Assembly (NCBI GenBank): GCA_018268715.1
Contig: JAFDVZ010000007.1
Span: 852,106-916,105 of the forward strand
Source: Acidobacteriota bacterium
Lineage (GTDB): Bacteria > Acidobacteriota > Terriglobia > Bryobacterales > Bryobacteraceae
DNA: 64,000 nucleotides
Direction: 5' to 3'
This document shows, one piece after another, positions 34,601 through 43,433 of this stretch (position 1 is its first letter; each line of letters starts with the position of its first letter). Position numbers and translations under genes: made by a program. Under the pieces are notes generated by a model, which was given only the letters and a program-made list of their open reading frames with translations, ran no database searches and was not told the DNA's origin.

Positions 34601-34955
34601 GCGGGGCTTCGGCCTGCACTGAGACCCGCTCGGACACCTGGCCGACATCGAGCTGCAGCTTGAGCGTCACAACCTGGTCGGTGTCGAGTTCGACGCCCGA
34701 CCGGATTAGCGTCTTGAAACCGGCCGATTCCACGGTGACCTCATAATTGCCGCGGCCGAGGGAAGGAACGCTAAACGAACCGCTCTCATTGGTGGCGGTG
34801 GAACGCTCGAAACCGATCGCGGCGGAGCGGACCTTAACCGAGGCGTTTGGGACCGCGGCCCCGGTGGCGTCCATGACGTCTCCGTTTATGGCCCCTTTGG
34901 TTTGAGCGAACGCCGGCGACACGATTGCCAGCGCGATCAAGAGATAGCGAGACAT
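31671..34955 (-). CDS. TonB-dependent receptor, Oar-like, with carboxypeptidase-regulatory-like N-terminus
   Basis: 1094 aa from the ATG at 34955 (AAAGGGGA upstream). A Sec signal ([18 protein letters not shown]) is followed by a CarboxypepD_reg-like domain ([40 protein letters not shown], about 20-105), a plug region with [20 protein letters not shown] and [20 protein letters not shown] (about 120-240), and a long beta-barrel with repeated aromatic strands ending in LGAKFLF (terminal Phe). Oar-like receptors are expanded in Acidobacteria, and many are thought to import oligosaccharides. It lies among glycan enzyme genes, but its ligand is unknown. Confidence 0.93.
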   Translation of the reverse strand: MSRYLLIALAIVSPAFAQTKGAINGDVMDATGAAVPNASVKVRSAAIGFERSTATNESGSFSVPSLGRGNYEVTVESAGFKTLIRSGVELDTDQVVTLKLQLDVGQVSERVSVQAEAPLVDTSTAEVSRLITANNLQNYALPGRNPYYMLGILPGVISRYGNFTTDFRATSYSMGGLMVNGNRKDTNFVTLDGVNNGRVRDGVQVNNILGVDFVDEVNVYTSRYAPEYGRSTGGQISFTTRRGSQDYHLSAYEFFFSDQFAATQAITNAKPRTRYHNYGFTGGGPVYLPKVWNTEKNKLFFFFGLEGRWQAGFNQKLSIVPTTLERAGDFSQSKTAPVDPDTKSPFPGNVIPTTRISGLGKALQKIYPDPNFPGPGGNYLAIRSQPTDNQDIIFRTDYNIRQNWQLTVRGLHGDQNFTSPFDNTGNNIPLFEVYRHRRGNNFAVSLTTTISPTLINEFSAGESDYREDFSLLGNGYRRDAYGVTFPLLFGANNGNRIPAVSFSNMTGITGSGQPSKAATPTFVFQDNLTKILGAHSLKAGVYLENMNMNELNQANDNGTFSFGSSTSNPRNTGVPWANGLLGYFDSYSETGPSVQTVYRAYAREGYVQDSWRARRNLTLEFGMRYGLISPWSSKWNNEVVFMQQFWDPTKAPQVAANGSIVAGTGDPYNGLTLPGSGFPDSANGRVLAASDPAIKALFRGVPTGFNPLRKTNFQPRLSVAWDVLGTGRIVVRSGAGIFQGVTGIAYSGWYLGAKAPLVKSSTVTNGNADNPGSGVPNTTTFPIDASALPADYKIPTMYQYSFGVQSQLPFKMLLDLSYVGSSGRHLSFSRPLNFLTPDQAAAHQGVDTRQFLPYRGLNGISLVEPSATSEYNSMQLLVKRRAKDLTYSFAYTLGKNIGYGIEGIAGGVQNPLNIRAERSELEESRRHNIVATHTYEPQWFANQKGLLGRILGGWSLNGMWTWTTGRLYAPGVTSVARGVATRPNVVGDWQLPSDQRTIFRYFNTAAFARPADFTYGNAGKWVLRGPGTFDLSAFALKNIRVVERGTLQLRVEAFNAINHWYPTDINTTLGQSSFGQVGGIASPRYLQLGAKFLF

Positions 34956-35138
34956 GGAATCCCCTTTTTGAACCTGCAACGCAGGCTGGACGGACGCACC
35001 ACTGCCCTACGCCCCGCGCCCCCGCGTTGAACGATGGTAAAACAAAGTCTCGCGCGGCGTAAAGTGCGGCGCGAATCCGTCGCGGGCGGCCCGTTCACCG
35101 AGGCCGATTTTGCTTAGAATCGAGGCAGGGAGGGGAAA
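34956..35138. promoter_or_regulatory. Divergent promoter region
   Basis: 183 bp between the start codons of the Oar-like receptor (minus) and the Cys/Met PLP enzyme (plus). Both transcripts must start here. A GGGAGGGGA ribosome binding site precedes 35139 and AAAGGGGA precedes the receptor. No clear -35/-10 pair is assigned. Confidence 0.4.
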
Positions 35139-36389
35139 ATGTCCGAGCATAAATCGAACCTTCGGCCGCCTACCGAAGTCCTGACGCGCGGCTTCGACCC
35201 GAAGCTTTCCGTGGGTTCGGCCCGGCCCGCCGTCTTCCGCAGTTCCACCTACGTGTTCTCGAGCCCCGAGGCCGCCGAACGGGCCTTCGACGTCGTCAGC
35301 GATCGGGCGCAGCCGCTGCCCGGCGAGCATATCGATCTCGTCTATTCGCGCCTGAACCACCCGAACGCCGAGATCCTGGAGGATCAGGTGACGCCGCTCG
35401 AACACGGGGCGGGCTCGGCGCTGGTGTTCAATTCCGGCATGGCCGCCATCATGACGGCGATGTTCACTTTCCTGCGGCCGGGATCCACGGTCGTCTACAC
35501 GGTGCCGATCTACGGCGGAACGCAGCACTTGATCCGCGACTTCCTGCCCCTGTGGGGCGTAACCGGAATCCCTGTCCCGGCCGGCGCGGGGGCGCGCCTG
35601 GACGAGGTGATCCGCGCGGCGAGCCCAACGGTGGTGCTGATTGAGACCCCCGCCAACCCGACGCTCACCATGACCGATATCCGCCGCGCTTGCCGGACCG
35701 CTTCCGCGCTGCCCGCGGAGAACGGGCGCGGGCGGCCGCTGGTGATCGTGGACAACACGCTGCTCGGCCCATCCTTCCAGCATCCGCTGGTCTGCGGCGC
35801 CGACATGGTGGTCTATTCGGCTACGAAATACCTGTCGGGCTTCAGCGACATGATCGCGGGCGTCGCGCTATCGGCGGACCCCGAGGTGATGCGCCAGGTG
35901 AGGGCCAAGCGCAATCTCTTCGGCAACATCCTGCAGCCGGACGAGTGCTGGATGCTCGACGGGCGCCTGCCCACAGTGTCGCTGCGCATGAACCGCGCGA
36001 GCAAGAACGCGCAACGCATCGCCGAGCAACTGGCGCGGCATCCGAACGTGCTGAAGATGAACTACCCGACGTTGTTTGCCGATGAGGAGCAGCGGTCGAT
36101 TTTCCGGTCGCAGTGCGACTATCCCGGCGCGATGTTTTCGATGGAAGTGCGCGACAGCAAGCGCGGCGCGTTCGACTTTCTTCGAAGCCTGCGAATCGCC
36201 CGGAACGCCGTGTCGCTCGGCGGCGTGGAGACGCTGGTCTGCCATCCGAAGACCACCACGCATTCGGGATTCACCGAAGAGGAGTTCCGCGTCGCGGGCG
36301 TCACCGACGGGTTGGTCCGCGCCTCGATCGGGATCGAGGATTGGCGCGATCTGCTGGGTGATTTCGAACAGGCGCTGAACTGTGTGTAG
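35139..36389 (+). CDS. Cystathionine gamma-synthase / methionine gamma-lyase family PLP enzyme
   Basis: 416 aa, typical for the Cys/Met metabolism PLP family. Motifs: PAVFRSSTYVFSSPEAAERA, YSRLNHPNAEILEDQVTPLE (phosphate-binding Y-x-R), VFNSGMAAIMTAM, VYTVPIYGGTQHL, IETPANPTLTMTDI, and the Schiff-base lysine K230 in Y-S-A-T-K-Y-L-S-G-F. The C-terminus has the family's SLGGVETLVCHPKTTTHSGF and GLVRASIGIED. These enzymes catalyse gamma-replacement or elimination at homoserine esters, cystathionine or methionine; the reaction cannot be chosen from sequence alone. The mechanosensitive channel gene follows 18 bp later. Confidence 0.92.
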   Translation: MSEHKSNLRPPTEVLTRGFDPKLSVGSARPAVFRSSTYVFSSPEAAERAFDVVSDRAQPLPGEHIDLVYSRLNHPNAEILEDQVTPLEHGAGSALVFNSGMAAIMTAMFTFLRPGSTVVYTVPIYGGTQHLIRDFLPLWGVTGIPVPAGAGARLDEVIRAASPTVVLIETPANPTLTMTDIRRACRTASALPAENGRGRPLVIVDNTLLGPSFQHPLVCGADMVVYSATKYLSGFSDMIAGVALSADPEVMRQVRAKRNLFGNILQPDECWMLDGRLPTVSLRMNRASKNAQRIAEQLARHPNVLKMNYPTLFADEEQRSIFRSQCDYPGAMFSMEVRDSKRGAFDFLRSLRIARNAVSLGGVETLVCHPKTTTHSGFTEEEFRVAGVTDGLVRASIGIEDWRDLLGDFEQALNCV

Positions 36390-36407
36390 CCCGGCGGAGG
36401 GCCCGCG

Positions 36408-38147
36408 GTGAAACGCCAACTGCCGTTCATCCTGATCGGCGTGCTGCTGGCGGCGTGCGCGGCGGGCGTCTTTCTCACACGCGGGCCTGCGTCGAACCGG
36501 CCGGAAAACAAGAAGGCCGCCGTTCAGACGATCGACAGTCGCCTGCTCGACACCGCGCGGGCGCTTTCCACCGAGGCCGATACGGCCGACGACGAGGCGA
36601 TCGCGCAGGAGATCCTGCACGACGCCGATCATGAGTTCGATCAAGCTTTCGCGAGCGCTCTGCGCGAGGCGGCCGCCTCCGCACCGCCTCCCGCCGGACC
36701 TCTCAAACAACTCGGCGACCGCGTCTCCGCGATCAAGTCGCGTATCGCCAAGGCGCAGGAGGCAGCCGCCAAACTCGCCAAACCGGCCGAATCCGACGAC
36801 GACGCGGCGACCCGGCTGGAATTGATCAACGCGCAGATCGCGCTCGACCAGGACGAACTCGAAGACGTCCGGCAGGAACTCGCGCGACGGGGCGGCGACC
36901 GTCACGCCACGCTCGAGCGTATGAAGAAGGCGCACGAGACCGCCGAGCATGTGCCCGCCGTCGCCAAGCTCGGCTCGCCGCCGCCCACCCGCACGATGTG
37001 GGAGCAGGCCGCGGCCTGGCTTGCGTTGTACGGCAGACGGGGGCGGATCGAGGCGGCCCGGCAGCAGGCGGCGACGCGCGCGGCCACGCTCGGGCGCGAA
37101 CATGACGCCCTCGAACGGCTATTGGCGAAGAATCCCGTGGCGGTGGTGTCCGCCGCGCCGTCCAGTGACGAGGACGAAGAAGAGGATCCGGAGGAGATGC
37201 TGGCCCGTCTCAAACAGCTCTCCGACCAGCGCAAGACGCTCGCCGAGCTCGACAAACGGATCGACGATGCGCAGCAAATCGCCGCCGGGTACGGTCGTTG
37301 GGAGGCGGCTCTCGACCTGCGCCTGAAGGCCATCCTGCACCTGTTGTTGATTTCCACCGCCGCGATTCTGGCCGTGCTGATGGCGGTTTTCGCGCTGGAA
37401 CGGGCCATCCGCCTGGCGTACCGCCGAAAGGGCGATCCCCGCGGAACCCATCAAGCGCGGATGCTCGCGTCCATCGTGGTGCAGTTGCTGGGCTCCGCGG
37501 TCGCCGTCTTCATCGTGTTCGGCATGCCCAGCCAGACGTCCACCATCATCGGCCTCACCACGGCCGGTCTCACCGTGGCGCTCAAGGATTTCATCGTCGG
37601 CTTTTGCGGCTGGTTCGCGCTGATCGGTAAGAACGGAATTCGTGTCGGGGATTGGGTGGAAATCGAGGGCGTGGGCGGCGAGGTGATCGAAGTCGGATTG
37701 CTCAAGACGGTGCTGCTCGAAATGGGTGACTGGACGAACTCCGGGCACCCCACCGGTCGCCGCGTCTCATTTGTGAACAAGTACGCCATTGAGAATCACT
37801 ACTTCAATTTCTCGACCGCCGGGCAGTGGCTGTGGGATGAGCTGCGCATGACTCTTGCCGACACGAGCACGGCCTACCAGATGGCGACGCAAATCCGCGA
37901 CATGGTGGAAGCCGAGACCGAGGCGGACGCGCGTGTGGCGGAGCAGGAGTGGGAACGGGTCACGCGGCAGTACGGATCGCGTGCATTCTCGGCGAAACCA
38001 GCGGTCGATCTGCGGCCGACGGTCGGCGGGCTGGAGGTCCGCGTGCGCTACATAACGCGCGCGCCGCAGCGCTATGAAGTGAAGTCGCGGCTATTGGACA
38101 AGACCGTGGCGCTGGTCCATGCCCCGACTAGTCCCGCGACGTCGTGA
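36408..38147 (+). CDS. MscS-family mechanosensitive channel with long N-terminal coiled coil
   Basis: 579 aa. A leader or first membrane segment (RQLPFILIGVLLAACAAGVF) precedes about 270 residues of charged helix with coiled-coil character (VSAIKSRIAKAQEAAAKLAK, QIALDQDELEDVRQELARRG, LSDQRKTLAELDKRI). Membrane helices follow at about 305-330 (LHLLLISTAAILAVLMAVFA) and 350-375. The MscS pore and beta domain (about 385-470) show STIIGLTTAGLTVALKDFIV, VGDWVEIEGVGGEVIEVGLL and GRRVSFVNKYAIENHYFNF. MscS channels release solutes on hypo-osmotic shock. The extended periplasmic part resembles MscK-type channels in miniature. It overlaps the GH42 gene tail to tail by 20 bp. Confidence 0.9.
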   Translation: MKRQLPFILIGVLLAACAAGVFLTRGPASNRPENKKAAVQTIDSRLLDTARALSTEADTADDEAIAQEILHDADHEFDQAFASALREAAASAPPPAGPLKQLGDRVSAIKSRIAKAQEAAAKLAKPAESDDDAATRLELINAQIALDQDELEDVRQELARRGGDRHATLERMKKAHETAEHVPAVAKLGSPPPTRTMWEQAAAWLALYGRRGRIEAARQQAATRAATLGREHDALERLLAKNPVAVVSAAPSSDEDEEEDPEEMLARLKQLSDQRKTLAELDKRIDDAQQIAAGYGRWEAALDLRLKAILHLLLISTAAILAVLMAVFALERAIRLAYRRKGDPRGTHQARMLASIVVQLLGSAVAVFIVFGMPSQTSTIIGLTTAGLTVALKDFIVGFCGWFALIGKNGIRVGDWVEIEGVGGEVIEVGLLKTVLLEMGDWTNSGHPTGRRVSFVNKYAIENHYFNFSTAGQWLWDELRMTLADTSTAYQMATQIRDMVEAETEADARVAEQEWERVTRQYGSRAFSAKPAVDLRPTVGGLEVRVRYITRAPQRYEVKSRLLDKTVALVHAPTSPATS

Positions 38148-40284
38148 ACCACGCGTCCTGCGCCTCCAGGCGATGCTCGAATCGGCGGCCCTTCAAGCGG
38201 AATGCCGCATCCACGGGCTGTTTCGAGTGATTGATGGCGAACACGAGCGTGGTCGAGCCGGATTCGAGATAGCGCACCTCCACCTGGCCGCGTTCCGTCA
38301 CGACCGGAAGCTCAACGCCCGCCCATTCGAGCAGACTCCGGTAGAAGCGCGCCACGGCCGGAGTCGGCCCCGATTGATAGGCCGCGCTTATGAAGGACCC
38401 TAACATCAACGTCCTGCCTCTTCCGTAGGTCGACGTCACCGCCGCCGCCCGCCCGTCCGCGAATCGGGCGCTCACTCGCGCGGAGGGCGACATCGGCTCC
38501 AGCGTCTCCTCATACCAGCGCGCCGCCAACTCATCGCCGTTGGCGAGCCACTTCAAGGCGGTACGGCCCTTGTCGCCCGTCTGCACGTCCGTCTCGCGGC
38601 AACCCATCACTTCCCACAAACCCATTCCGGGGATGCGCTCGGACGCGCGCCCGGATTCGTTGTTCCATCCGAGGCGCGCCTCGGCCACCAGCGCTCCGCC
38701 GCTTTGAACATAGGCGCGAAGCACCGCGGCGGACGCCTCGGGCAACATCACCGGATAGGGTAGGAACACCAGCCGGTACTGGCGCATGTCGCCGGGCGTC
38801 AGATGATCGATGTGGATGTAGTCGATCGGCACGTTGGTCTCAAACAACGCTCGGTAGATTCCGAGCAGCGAATCCCGCTCGATGCCCGCCACCTCGCCTT
38901 GCGGCCCCGCGTAAACAGTGGCGCGCTGCCGACCTCCGACAAAATGCGCGAGTGGGTTGTATACGATCGCCACCTGCGCTTTCGGCGGGCGCGCCTCGAG
39001 GAATAGCTTCTGGTTCCGATTCACGGTCTGCGCGATCGCTCCGGCGGCGCGGGCGCGCTCCGTGATGGTTCCGTCCAGTTGATTCAGGCCAAAACCGCCG
39101 CTTTCGTAGCCGGAACTCATCGGATACCAGGCGTAGTAGTTGACGCCCTTCGCCCCGCGCGCGATCGCCGACCACGTCCAGACGCGGATATCCTCGGGTG
39201 TGACGGTGGGGCTGACGTTCAACGCGATGGTTCCGAATCCGCCTTGCAACTCGCCGATGTAGAATCCGCCGCGACCGTTGGCGAAGCCGAACGATCGCGT
39301 GAAGTCGAGCAGGGCCGCGCGCCAGACGCTATCGCGGTCGACGAAGGCCGAATGTTTCGGGTAGAACGACGTGCCGTAGTAATCCACCTGCGCCGCCATG
39401 GTCCAGTCGTCGGACTGGCCCTCCCAGTGATGAGGCGAGGCGAACAGGCCGACTCCGGCGGCGTGACTGGTGACGATCGCCGTGGGCGCCGCCGCCTTTA
39501 CCGCCGCCGTGCGATCATGCAGGTCGCCGCCCAGCTTGTCGGCGATGAACATCTTCCAGTCGATGTAATCGGCGTAGGAGAGGATGGTGCTCAACCGGCT
39601 CGGCTCCACCTGATCCCACGAATCGAAGCGCCGGTACCAGGCCTCGTTCAGCCTGTCCAGATCGCCGTACTTGTTCCTGAGCCAGGACCGGAACTTCGCC
39701 ACCGTATTGCGGCAGTAGCAGAACTCCGGATTCGAAATGTAGGTTGGCGTGGCCCAGTTGATGACGTGCGGTTCGCTCCACAGGTCCCATCCGGCAAACG
39801 CCGGGTTCCCGCGAACGTGCTCGGCGAGCGCCTGGTAGAAGGCCAGATCGGCCGAACGCACCCCCGGATGGTCCATGCAGTAGCCCGGCGAGGATTCGGG
39901 CTGGACCGTCTGGCCGTTCGACGACACGAAGAGCGAGTCCGGGTACTTCGCCCCGACCCATTGCGGCGCCGAGTCCATATATACCTGCAGGAACACTCGC
40001 AGACCCTCTTCTCTCGCCAGTTCGAGGATCACGTCCAGATTCTCGAAGTCGTACTGGCGCTGGCGAGGTTCGCCCGACGCCCAGTCGATCCAGGTGCGAA
40101 TCGCGTTGAAGCCGAGGGCCTTGATCTGCCGCACGTCTTTCCGCCAGAGCTCCTTCTTCGCCCGAGCGTTCTTCTCGAGCATTGGGGCGCGGGCCTTTCC
40201 GCCTCCGTACCACACCGCCATGGGCAGGAAGTCAGCGGCAAACAGCGGAAACATCCCCAGCAGGAAGACCAACGCTCGGCTCAT
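38128..40284 (-). CDS. Beta-galactosidase, GH42 family, secreted
   Basis: 718 aa with a Sec signal (MSRALVFLLGMFPLFA). The GH42 TIM barrel has FNAIRTWIDWASGEPRQRQY, VFLQVYMDSAPQWVG, YCMDHPGVRSADLAFYQ, the acid/base E171 in WDLWSEPHVINW and the nucleophile E345 in FYIGELQGGFG. Cys-containing Y-C-M-D-H and E-F-C-Y-C segments could hold the structural zinc site of GH42. The trimerisation/Rossmann-like domain (VAIVYNPLAHFVGG, YRLVFLPYPVMLPEAS) follows, and the C-terminus ends in a small beta domain (QVEVRYLESGSTTLVFAINH). It cleaves terminal beta-galactose from oligosaccharides. Confidence 0.91.
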   Translation of the reverse strand: MSRALVFLLGMFPLFAADFLPMAVWYGGGKARAPMLEKNARAKKELWRKDVRQIKALGFNAIRTWIDWASGEPRQRQYDFENLDVILELAREEGLRVFLQVYMDSAPQWVGAKYPDSLFVSSNGQTVQPESSPGYCMDHPGVRSADLAFYQALAEHVRGNPAFAGWDLWSEPHVINWATPTYISNPEFCYCRNTVAKFRSWLRNKYGDLDRLNEAWYRRFDSWDQVEPSRLSTILSYADYIDWKMFIADKLGGDLHDRTAAVKAAAPTAIVTSHAAGVGLFASPHHWEGQSDDWTMAAQVDYYGTSFYPKHSAFVDRDSVWRAALLDFTRSFGFANGRGGFYIGELQGGFGTIALNVSPTVTPEDIRVWTWSAIARGAKGVNYYAWYPMSSGYESGGFGLNQLDGTITERARAAGAIAQTVNRNQKLFLEARPPKAQVAIVYNPLAHFVGGRQRATVYAGPQGEVAGIERDSLLGIYRALFETNVPIDYIHIDHLTPGDMRQYRLVFLPYPVMLPEASAAVLRAYVQSGGALVAEARLGWNNESGRASERIPGMGLWEVMGCRETDVQTGDKGRTALKWLANGDELAARWYEETLEPMSPSARVSARFADGRAAAVTSTYGRGRTLMLGSFISAAYQSGPTPAVARFYRSLLEWAGVELPVVTERGQVEVRYLESGSTTLVFAINHSKQPVDAAFRLKGRRFEHRLEAQDAWFTTSRD

Positions 40285-40472
40285 GGCTCAAGAATACCGA
40301 AGCCGGCGTGGCGTGCCCCCGGGGTTGAACGCGATGGCAGGCCGTGGCAGTAAACGTTTCAGTAACGTGCGAGGCTGTTCATTGGCGCCTTGTTTGAGTC
40401 AATTTCGACCAGATTACGCACTTTCCCCCGTCCACGAGTGAAGCTCTGCACCAGGTAACCGATAAGTCCCGT
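40285..40472. promoter_or_regulatory. Divergent promoter region
   Basis: 188 bp between the GH42 start (minus) and the hybrid kinase start (plus). It contains an AT-richer patch at 40380-40415 (TTTGAGTCAATTTCGACC, then AGATTACGCAC). No defined boxes. Confidence 0.3.
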
Positions 40473-43433
40473 ATGTTTGACTGCGCCGGCTGCGCCATTA
40501 GCGCGCCGGCGAGCCGCCAGGTTGGGCTGTTGTTTGACGCCCTGGGCGAGGCGGCGTTCATGCTGGACGTTAATGGCGTGGTCAAACTGGGAAATCGCGA
40601 AGCAAGGGCGTTGACTGGCGAGAGCGAGCTGGAGAGCGGCTTGCGCTTTGAAAATCTTGTGGTGCTGCGAGATGAAGCCAGACGCTCGAGATTGTCGGTT
40701 GCGTCGCTGCTCGGGAAAGAGGCGGGGGCCTGGGCCCTGCTTCCGAACGGCGCGGACAAGCCGGTAACCGTCAGAGCTGTTGCGCTCGACGGCGGCGTGT
40801 TCATCGGGATTCGGGATCGCAGCCAGCAGTATGAGCGGGAGGCCCGCTTGTCCGAGTTCACCCGGACTCTGGACCTGACCCTCGACTGCGTGTTCATGTA
40901 TAGGGCCGCCGATCTGAGGTTCATCTACGTGAACGCGGGTGGGCGGCGTCAGGTCGGGTATTCGGAAGAGGAACTTCTGAACATGACCGTGCTCGACCTC
41001 AAGCGCCAGTTCACGGCCACCGCGTTCCGCGAGATGGTCCGGCCGCTGTTTGACGGCAAACAGTCGTCCATCACCTTCCGCACCACACACCGGCACAAGG
41101 ACGGGCACGACATCCCGGTGGAAGTGTGCCTGCAACTGGTGGTTGGAGTGGGCCGGGAGCCGCGCTTCGTCAACATTGTCCGCGACATCACGGACCGCCT
41201 GCTCGTCGAGTCGGCGTTGAAGGAGTCGGAGACGCTGTTTCGCGATGTGATCGACTCCCTGCCTGCCTGCATCGGGGTCGTCGACCGCAACGGCAGGTTG
41301 GCCGCGAACAGTCGGCCCTGGGCGGAGTTCCCGGCGACTCTCGACGGAGAGGGGGGACTCGGACTCCCGGGCGGCGACTACTATGACCTTTGCCGTCGGC
41401 CCGTCGGCGCATCGAGCCAGCGCGGTGAACAGATCCGCGACGGCTTGGGCAAAGTGCTGACCGGCGGCGCGGAGAGCTTCTCCTGCGAGTATCCGGTGGT
41501 GGTGGACAACGAACGCCAATGGTGGAAGTTCGACGTCAACCGCTTGAGGCGTGAATCCGGCGGCGCGGTGGTCTCCCACACCAACATCACGCGCCAGAAG
41601 ACCGCCGAGAAGGTCCTCGAAGACTTCAAGGCGGCGCTCGACGAACACGGCATCGTCGCGATTACGGATCCCCGCGGGCGCATCACTTACGTCAATGACC
41701 GGTTCTGCGCCATCTCCAAGTTCTCCCGAGAGGAACTGATCGGCAAGGACCACCGCATCATCAGTTCCGGATATCACTCGAAGGAATTCATCCGGAACCT
41801 CTGGCGCACCATCAAGGCCGGGCGCGTGTGGCGCGGAGAAATGAAGAACCGCGCCAAGGACGGCTCGTATTATTGGGTGGACACCACCATCGTCCCCTTC
41901 CTGGACGCCGCAGGCCGGCCGACGCAGTACATCGCCATTCGGGCCGACATCACCGCCAGCAAGGAAGCCGAAGCGCTGCTTCAGCAATCCAATCGCGCGT
42001 TGGAGGAGGCCAAGCTCAAGGCCGATTCCGCCAGCCAGGCGAAGAGCCGGTTTCTTGCTAACATGTCGCACGAAATCCGCACGCCGATGAACGCCATCCT
42101 CGGCTATTCGCAGCTGATGCTGCGCGACCGCGCTCTGGGCGATGGGGCCAAGGCCAGTCTCCGAGTCATCAACCAGAGCGGCGAACATTTGCTCGGGCTC
42201 ATCGACAACGTGCTGGACATGTCGAAGATCGAAGCCGGACGCGTGGAAGTGCAGCAGCGCCAGTTCTCGCTGCTCGAACTGTTTGAAACGCTGGAGGCTA
42301 TGTTCCGGCTGCGCGCCGCGGCCAAGAATCTGAGGCTGGACGTTCGCCTGACCGAAGTGGAGAATTCGACGGTGATGTCGGATGTCGGCAAGGTTCGCCA
42401 GATTCTGGTGAATCTGCTTTCGAACGCCGTCAAGTTCACCGACCAGGGGCGCATCAGCCTGTTCGGCTCGCTCGAACCGGAAGAGGACGGCCAGCTTTGG
42501 TTCCTGGCGTCGGTCACCGACACGGGCATTGGCATGAGCGCGTCTGAATTGAATCAGTTGTTTCGCCCGTTCACTCAAACTCACGCCGGACTTAACACTC
42601 GCGAGGGCACCGGCCTGGGACTGGCGCTCAGCCGGGACTTCGCCCGGTTGCTCGGCGGCGACATCACCGTCGAGAGCACGCCCGGCATGGGGACGACCTT
42701 CCGCCTTCGCATTCCGACGAAACCCTGCCAAGGCGACCCGGTGTCGAGAAGTCCGCGTTCCCGGTTGGTGTTGGGACTCAAACCGGGACAGCGTTCTCCG
42801 CGTATTCTTGTGGTCGACGACAGGCCCGTCAACAGCCACTGGCTCGAGGAGTTGCTCTGTCACGTCGGTTTCGAGGCCCGCTGCGCCGAGAGCGGGGAAG
42901 AGGCGATCGCGGAGTGCCATTCCTGGTTGCCGCACGTCATCCTGATGGACATTCACATGCCCGGGATGGACGGGCTGGAGGCGACCCGACGGATCAAGGC
43001 CGATCCGCGAACCGCCGGCACCCTGATCATCGCTCTGTCGGCGAGCACGTTCGAAGTGGAGCGCGAGGCGGTGACCCAGGCGGGCGCCGACGGCTTCCTG
43101 CCCAAGCCCTGTCAGGAGCGGGATCTGTTTGCCGTTCTGGGGCAGATGCTCAATCTGGAATTTCTGTTTAGCGACGGTTCGCACGCCAGCGATATCGCGA
43201 AGTCGCACGGTTCTGTGACAGTGGATTCGGCCATGCTTGTGGCCCTACCCAACCCCTTGCGCGCGGAACTGTATGCCTCGGCGGTCAATGGCGACCGTTT
43301 CCGCCTGGAGGAGATCATCCGCCAGGTCGGCGCCGTCGCCGGACCGGACCTTGCCGCCGGTTTGCTCCGGCTGGCGGAAAACTACGAATACGAATCCATC
43401 ACCAACGCCTTGGAGGCGGTATGTCAGAGCTAG
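40473..43433 (+). CDS. Soluble hybrid sensor histidine kinase, multi-PAS, with C-terminal receiver
   Basis: 986 aa, no clear membrane segment. In order: PAS-like domains at about 15-120, 130-250 (TLDCVFMYRAADLRFIYVNA), 250-380 (DVIDSLPACIGVVDRNGRLA) and 385-505 (DEHGIVAITDPRGRITYVND); HisKA with the phospho-acceptor H533 in NMSHEIRTPMNAILGYS; HATPase_c with N-box NLLSNAVKFT, G1 DTGIGM and G2 GTGLGLALS; receiver (about 775-890) with D826 in VILMDIHMPGMDG and a conserved Lys in LPKPCQ. The tail (LPNPLRAELYASAVNGDRFR) resembles the helical segment found after receivers in many such kinases. Its stop lies 13 bp inside the next response-regulator gene, so the two are translationally coupled. Confidence 0.94.
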   Translation: MFDCAGCAISAPASRQVGLLFDALGEAAFMLDVNGVVKLGNREARALTGESELESGLRFENLVVLRDEARRSRLSVASLLGKEAGAWALLPNGADKPVTVRAVALDGGVFIGIRDRSQQYEREARLSEFTRTLDLTLDCVFMYRAADLRFIYVNAGGRRQVGYSEEELLNMTVLDLKRQFTATAFREMVRPLFDGKQSSITFRTTHRHKDGHDIPVEVCLQLVVGVGREPRFVNIVRDITDRLLVESALKESETLFRDVIDSLPACIGVVDRNGRLAANSRPWAEFPATLDGEGGLGLPGGDYYDLCRRPVGASSQRGEQIRDGLGKVLTGGAESFSCEYPVVVDNERQWWKFDVNRLRRESGGAVVSHTNITRQKTAEKVLEDFKAALDEHGIVAITDPRGRITYVNDRFCAISKFSREELIGKDHRIISSGYHSKEFIRNLWRTIKAGRVWRGEMKNRAKDGSYYWVDTTIVPFLDAAGRPTQYIAIRADITASKEAEALLQQSNRALEEAKLKADSASQAKSRFLANMSHEIRTPMNAILGYSQLMLRDRALGDGAKASLRVINQSGEHLLGLIDNVLDMSKIEAGRVEVQQRQFSLLELFETLEAMFRLRAAAKNLRLDVRLTEVENSTVMSDVGKVRQILVNLLSNAVKFTDQGRISLFGSLEPEEDGQLWFLASVTDTGIGMSASELNQLFRPFTQTHAGLNTREGTGLGLALSRDFARLLGGDITVESTPGMGTTFRLRIPTKPCQGDPVSRSPRSRLVLGLKPGQRSPRILVVDDRPVNSHWLEELLCHVGFEARCAESGEEAIAECHSWLPHVILMDIHMPGMDGLEATRRIKADPRTAGTLIIALSASTFEVEREAVTQAGADGFLPKPCQERDLFAVLGQMLNLEFLFSDGSHASDIAKSHGSVTVDSAMLVALPNPLRAELYASAVNGDRFRLEEIIRQVGAVAGPDLAAGLLRLAENYEYESITNALEAVCQS